Shown in pieces: positions 24,299 to 27,369 of a stretch of DNA of 27,369 bases. Within the stretch, counting starts at the first letter, position 1; every line of letters starts with the position of its first letter. Both the position numbers and the translations under genes were made by a program. This DNA comes from RGIG6291 sp964602275. GTDB lineage: Bacteria; Bacillota; Clostridia; TANB77; UBA1234. The notes under the pieces were generated by a model. That model had not been told where the DNA came from. It saw only the letters and a program-made list of their open reading frames with translations, and searched no databases. The stretch lies in assembly GCA_964602275.1 (NCBI GenBank), contig CAZRQF010000011.1, positions 1 through 27,369 of the forward strand, read 5' to 3'.

Positions 24299-25965
24299 TT
24301 ATAAATTTCTAGCTTGCCAATTTCGCCTATTTTTTCATAATTTTCTTCTATAAATTTGTCAATCGCTTCAATTTGTTGAATTTCGACAGTTTCATCTTCT
24401 GGTCGTTGCCTTAAAATTAATAAGTTTTGCATATTTTCTAGTTCTTCTAATATTCTTTCTTCGCCGTTAAAGCCTAAGTTTCCATTTAATAGTAAATCAA
24501 ATTTATAGTTATTTCTATGTAACGGCACCATATATTTCGAAGCATCTATATCTAAAATCAGTACTTTGTAGCCTTCTTTTTCTTTCTCTAAAATGTAGTT
24601 ATTGACTTCTAATATATCTTTTGTTTCTTCGTTTTGAACTCCAATGCTTGCATATTCGTAAATATAATTTTCACTATTTTCGGCAACATTTGTCTTCCAA
24701 ACATACATATTAAAAATAACTTGAAGCCCAGTAAACATAGTTACAATAAGCATCATAGATGTTTTTGTTTTGCCACATAGTGCCAAAACTATAACTAAAA
24801 ATAACGAAATTACATATATAATGTTTCTAATCTTTGCAAAGCTAGTCCATCTACTTATCGTGTCAATGTCGCTTACCGGCGTAGCCAAAATAATTACTAC
24901 CTTTAATAAAATATATACTAACATCAAAATCAAAAGCGTACTTTTTTGCATATTTTTAGGGTTAATCTCTGCCATTATTTTTAGAAAAACAGCAAATGCT
25001 AGTAGCATAGCTAAAGATTGACTTATAAAAACATGATAAAAATTAAAAAGCGGAATAGCATATGTCATTGTAACTAATGCATACATTGCAAGTATCAATA
25101 ATTCTTTTTCTACTTTGTTTTTCTTTTTATAAGCATCGAAAATTAATATGGCAGTAAAGCACACCGAAACTCCCACTAATGAAAATAGACTAAAAAAAGA
25201 ACCAGATGTATTTTTTTCTGCAAAATCAAACATTCCTAAAATTGCTAAATCAATAAAATCTTTTAAGTTGCCTGCTAGTAAAAGCCATACAAAATATGGA
25301 ATTGCAACAACTAATATGCCTAAAGTTTTACTTTTAATTTCTTTTAGACAAGTATTCTCCTCTTTCAAGTAAAACTTTTTTATTATTGGGAAAAGAATAG
25401 TTGTAATTAGTACCATTCCACCTACAGTATGCTTAGTTGCAGCACAAAGTCCCGCTAAAACGCCTATCCATATATTATATTTTGTTTTTTTATTCTTCTT
25501 TTCTTTTCTAATTTCTAAATATACAACACCTAGAATAAGTGCAAATAGTAGTATGTTATAGCTAGTTTCATATAGTGTTATAAAAAGCTCCATAAATAAA
25601 CAAACTGCTACAATCGCTAGGCTTTTGTTTTTTGTAAACTCTTTAATTATCTTATAACATAAGAGCGTTATAAAACCGCCAATTATTCCGCCGTAAACCG
25701 AATACATGAAGAAATTTGCTTGCCCCGTTATGTTAAAAAGTAATGCTCCAAGCTGATAAAAAAGCGGTGTTATTATTATGTTTATTTCGCTATACGGCGT
25801 GTAGCCCATTGCTATCTTTTGTGTCATGTGAAAAGTCCAAATTCGGTCATACGAAATATCTTTAGTGGCTAAATTGTACGATAAAAACAACAAAAAGCCC
25901 AAGCAAAACATTATGCATGCAATCAGCTCTTCTTTTTTTATTTTTTTAAGCATCTTTTTCACCAT
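24295..25965 (-). CDS. GT-C-type integral membrane protein (probable glycosyltransferase)
   Basis: 556 residues with about 10-12 hydrophobic helices. The first helix is followed by an extracellular segment DISYDRIWTFHMTQKIAMG (about 36-54) and then a YTPYSEINIIITPLFY segment, which has the look of the acidic loop 1 of GT-C/PMT-like enzymes using polyprenyl-phosphate sugars. A soluble C-terminal part (about 445-556) ends the protein. The start overlaps the end of the upstream GT2 gene by 20 nt. An alternative ATG at 25953 overlaps by 8 nt and has a weak GGTG site; the two starts cannot be separated by eye. With the GtrB-like neighbour it probably forms a two-gene unit that charges and transfers a sugar to a surface polymer or protein. 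Acceptor and sugar are unknown. Confidence 0.75.
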   Translation of the reverse strand: MVKKMLKKIKKEELIACIMFCLGFLLFLSYNLATKDISYDRIWTFHMTQKIAMGYTPYSEINIIITPLFYQLGALLFNITGQANFFMYSVYGGIIGGFITLLCYKIIKEFTKNKSLAIVAVCLFMELFITLYETSYNILLFALILGVVYLEIRKEKKNKKTKYNIWIGVLAGLCAATKHTVGGMVLITTILFPIIKKFYLKEENTCLKEIKSKTLGILVVAIPYFVWLLLAGNLKDFIDLAILGMFDFAEKNTSGSFFSLFSLVGVSVCFTAILIFDAYKKKNKVEKELLILAMYALVTMTYAIPLFNFYHVFISQSLAMLLAFAVFLKIMAEINPKNMQKSTLLILMLVYILLKVVIILATPVSDIDTISRWTSFAKIRNIIYVISLFLVIVLALCGKTKTSMMLIVTMFTGLQVIFNMYVWKTNVAENSENYIYEYASIGVQNEETKDILEVNNYILEKEKEGYKVLILDIDASKYMVPLHRNNYKFDLLLNGNLGFNGEERILEELENMQNLLILRQRPEDETVEIQQIEAIDKFIEENYEKIGEIGKLEIYN

Positions 25966-26893
25966 CTTTAAAGTTTATTTTTTCGCCAATTATATAATTT
26001 GGTCTTGCTTTTGCTTCATCATAAATTCTGGCAATATATTGCCCCATTATTCCAAGCGATATAAGTTGAACACTACTAAAAAATGTAATTGCTACCATAA
26101 GCGAAGACCAGCCATTTGTACTTCCACCCATTATTTTAACTACAATTGCATATATAAGTATCAAAAATGACAAAAACGCAGTCGCAATGCCAAGTGTTCC
26201 TATCATTTTTAAAGGTTTAGTAGAAAATTGAACAATGCCATCCCACGCAAGCTTTATAGATTTTCTTAGTGGGTATTTCGTTTCGCCGTCAAAACGCTTT
26301 TCTCTAACATACTCCACCGCAGTTTGTTTAAAACCAATCCACGAAACAAGTCCACGAATATATTTATTTTTTTCCGGCAAATTAATAAAAACTTGTTGCA
26401 CTCTTCTATCAATAAGCCTAAAATCGCCAACATCGTTTGGAATAGGCACAGTAGAAAGTCTATTTAACAAGCGGTAATACACTTTTGCAAAAAGCTTCTT
26501 GAAAAAAGTTTCGCCCTTTCTAATCTTTCGCTTGCCATAAACTACATCATATCCCTCTTGCCATTTTTCGACCATTTCAGAAATAATCTCAGGTGGGTCT
26601 TGAAGGTCAGCATCAATTATAACAATCGCATCGCCTGTGGCATTTTCAATTCCTGCAGAAACCGCTGCTTGATGCCCAAAATTACGAGAAAAATTAATAA
26701 TTTTAACATTATTATCAAGTTTTGCAATATCTTTTAAAAGTTCAAGCGTATTATCTGTGCTACCGTCATTTATGAAAATCAATTCATAATTATATCGATT
26801 TGCAAGCATAACCTCTTTAAGTCTTCTGTAGCACTCGTCAACCACCAACTCTTCACAATACATAGGAATTACAATCGAAATTTTTTTATCCAT
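25946..26893 (-). CDS. GT2 polyprenyl-phosphate glycosyltransferase, GtrB/DPM-like
   Basis: 315 residues. It probably transfers a hexose from a nucleotide sugar to undecaprenyl phosphate on the inner face of the membrane. The GT-A fold begins ISIVIPMYCEE. INDGSTD is at 41-47, the metal-binding D-x-D is in IDADLQDPPE (D94, D96), and GDFRLIDR follows near 156. Two C-terminal TM helices (about 228-255 and 262-288) match GtrB/CsbB/YkcC-type proteins. Length is typical. The start has GAGGTG 9 bases upstream. It is co-transcribed with the GT-C-like gene and in the same direction as the T4SS locus, with no terminator before P1, so read-through is possible. Confidence 0.93.
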   Translation of the reverse strand: MDKKISIVIPMYCEELVVDECYRRLKEVMLANRYNYELIFINDGSTDNTLELLKDIAKLDNNVKIINFSRNFGHQAAVSAGIENATGDAIVIIDADLQDPPEIISEMVEKWQEGYDVVYGKRKIRKGETFFKKLFAKVYYRLLNRLSTVPIPNDVGDFRLIDRRVQQVFINLPEKNKYIRGLVSWIGFKQTAVEYVREKRFDGETKYPLRKSIKLAWDGIVQFSTKPLKMIGTLGIATAFLSFLILIYAIVVKIMGGSTNGWSSLMVAITFFSSVQLISLGIMGQYIARIYDEAKARPNYIIGEKINFKDGEKDA

Positions 26894-26996
26894 GCAATTT
26901 TCACCTCAAAAACAGTATAATAATTCATAGTTTTTCTTACTTTCCTATGAAATAACAAAAATGTCCTAATCAAAATCAGTTTAGGTGCATATTTGA

Positions 26997-27025
26997 TTGA
27001 CATTTTTCATAAAATATACTAAAAT
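26997..27025 (+). promoter_or_regulatory. Consensus sigma-A promoter of a small RNA
   Basis: -35 TTGACA (26997-27002, perfect), 17-bp spacer, -10 TAAAAT (27020-27025). It points rightward where no plus-strand gene exists, and drives the small RNA below. Confidence 0.8.
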
Positions 27026-27031
27026 ATAGAT

Positions 27032-27116
27032 AGATAAAGGAATCCGCCAAAGAGCGGGTAGCCTATACTGTGTTGAAATAATCGCTACAGCTTCGGGAGC
27101 AGGCGATTATTTTTTT
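27032..27116 (+). ncRNA. Small RNA convergent to and overlapping the toxin-like gene
   Basis: Predicted transcript of about 85 nt between the promoter at 26997 and the terminator at 27077-27116. It contains a 5' hairpin, CCGC-caaaga-GCGG. Its 3' end overlaps the last 10 bases of the minus-strand peptide gene and probably more of that mRNA, so it could act as an antisense antitoxin, as in 3'-overlapping type I pairs such as TxpA/RatA. It has no convincing open reading frame. Confidence 0.6.
27077..27116 (+). terminator. Terminator of the small RNA
   Basis: The 9-bp stem AATAATCGC / GCGATTATT (27077-27085 and 27103-27111) encloses further pairing around a TTCG region. Six T residues follow on the plus strand. 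Confidence 0.85.
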
Positions 27117-27205
27117 ATATTCTTAAAGCACTTAAAAAGTAGCTTAAAGATGATGGTTAATAGTACTACCATAATTACAAAAGATATGTAATCTGTTTCT
27201 ACCAT
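27107..27205 (-). CDS. 32-residue membrane peptide, possible type I toxin
   Basis: The peptide MVETDYISFVIMVV... has an acidic short start, one hydrophobic helix (about residues 6-23) and a basic end (KLLFKCFKNIKK). This is the layout of small membrane toxins such as TxpA, BsrG, Fst and the clostridial type I toxins, but I cannot assign it to a named family. AGGAGG lies 8 bases before ATG 27205; an in-frame ATG at 27211 is too close to the SD. It has its own consensus promoter with a leader of about 85 nt. The stop codon lies inside the terminator stem of the convergent small RNA. No other plausible gene covers this region. Confidence 0.65.
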   Translation of the reverse strand: MVETDYISFVIMVVLLTIIFKLLFKCFKNIKK

Positions 27206-27297
27206 TTGCATCACCTCCTCTCATGTTGCATTCAACTTATGTTGTTTGCTGTGATTAGAGGCCAAACCGCTCTGCTTATTCCTTTATCTAAGTCAAC

Positions 27298-27326
27298 AGT
27301 ATATTTCATATTAATGTACTTTGCAA
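27298..27326 (-). promoter_or_regulatory. Sigma-A promoter of the toxin-like gene
   Basis: Minus strand: -35 TTGCAA (27321-27326), 17-bp spacer, -10 TATACT (27298-27303). The start would be near 27291, exactly where the inverted repeat begins. Positions 27327-27369 hold nothing I can identify. Confidence 0.75.
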
Positions 27327-27369
27327 GCGAACACCTAGATTTTCATTTTTTTTATTTTTTGCTTGACTT

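Larger units (their letters stand above)
27031..27290. repeat. Inverted repeat bounding the toxin-like cassette
   Basis: TAGATAAAGGAAT at 27031-27043 recurs exactly in reverse at 27278-27290. The match continues imperfectly inward: AGAGCGG at 27051-27057 against the reverse at 27267-27273, then GCCT on both sides. Each copy begins at the predicted transcription start of one of two convergent transcripts. I see no clear target-site duplication outside the repeats. Confidence 0.75.

Noticed and set aside
26997..27326. Fst/par-type (pAD1) toxin-antitoxin with direct repeats
   Set aside because: In par the 5' repeats are direct in the DNA and so complementary in the two RNAs. Here they are inverted, giving identical RNA 5' ends. 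The peptide also does not resemble Fst in detail.
1..27369. CRISPR arrays, insertion sequences, tRNA or rRNA genes
   Set aside because: No regularly spaced repeats, transposase genes, or tRNA/rRNA sequence other than the tRNA-like part of tmRNA were found by eye.

Overview
The window is AT-rich DNA from a low-GC, Gram-positive-type bacterium, most likely an uncultured, host-associated member of the Clostridia. The reasons are the strong Shine-Dalgarno (SD) sequences (AGGAGG types), near-consensus sigma-A promoters, the tmRNA and truA, a GtrB-like glycosyltransferase, and secretion proteins of the kinds found in Firmicutes. TGA is used as a stop (for example at 20831 and 24295), which argues against a Mycoplasma-type code.

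Layout. Positions 1-3434 hold ordinary chromosomal material: the promoter of a leftward gene off the left edge, a GC-rich palindrome, ssrA (tmRNA) on the minus strand with its own promoter and terminator, an unknown membrane-anchored protein on the plus strand, truA on the minus strand, and an unknown 350-residue protein on the plus strand. Convergent genes are separated by strong bidirectional terminators.

Positions 3435-24298 are one co-directional minus-strand locus for a type IV secretion system (T4SS)-like machine. In the order of transcription it runs: two tandem sigma-A promoters; four VirB2/TrbC-like pilin paralogues with signal peptides; an internal terminator followed by an extended -10 promoter; a PrgI/VirB3-like protein; a VirB4 ATPase split over two genes (a membrane-anchored N-terminal half, then the Walker A/B half); and five tandem VirB6/TrbL-like membrane proteins of about 412, 813, 1000, 1272 and 1581 residues, growing steadily along the operon. 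All five share a membrane core and a VT(I/M)-type motif ahead of the first transmembrane helix, but have unrelated extracellular N-terminal domains and very different cytoplasmic tails. The largest carries what looks like a catalytically dead NlpC/P60 domain. The third has its signal peptide in a different reading frame from the rest. I see no relaxase, VirD4 coupling protein, integrase or attachment site, and the flanks are housekeeping genes. This looks like a chromosomally resident T4SS rather than an intact conjugative element, though the missing parts could lie outside the window.

Positions 24295-26893 hold a GT-C-type integral membrane protein and a GtrB/DPM-type GT2 glycosyltransferase, overlapping and co-directional with the T4SS locus. 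Positions 26997-27326 look like an unannotated type I toxin-antitoxin-like cassette: a 32-residue membrane peptide on the minus strand, a roughly 85-nt convergent RNA on the plus strand, a textbook promoter for each, and near-identical 5' ends produced by an inverted repeat.
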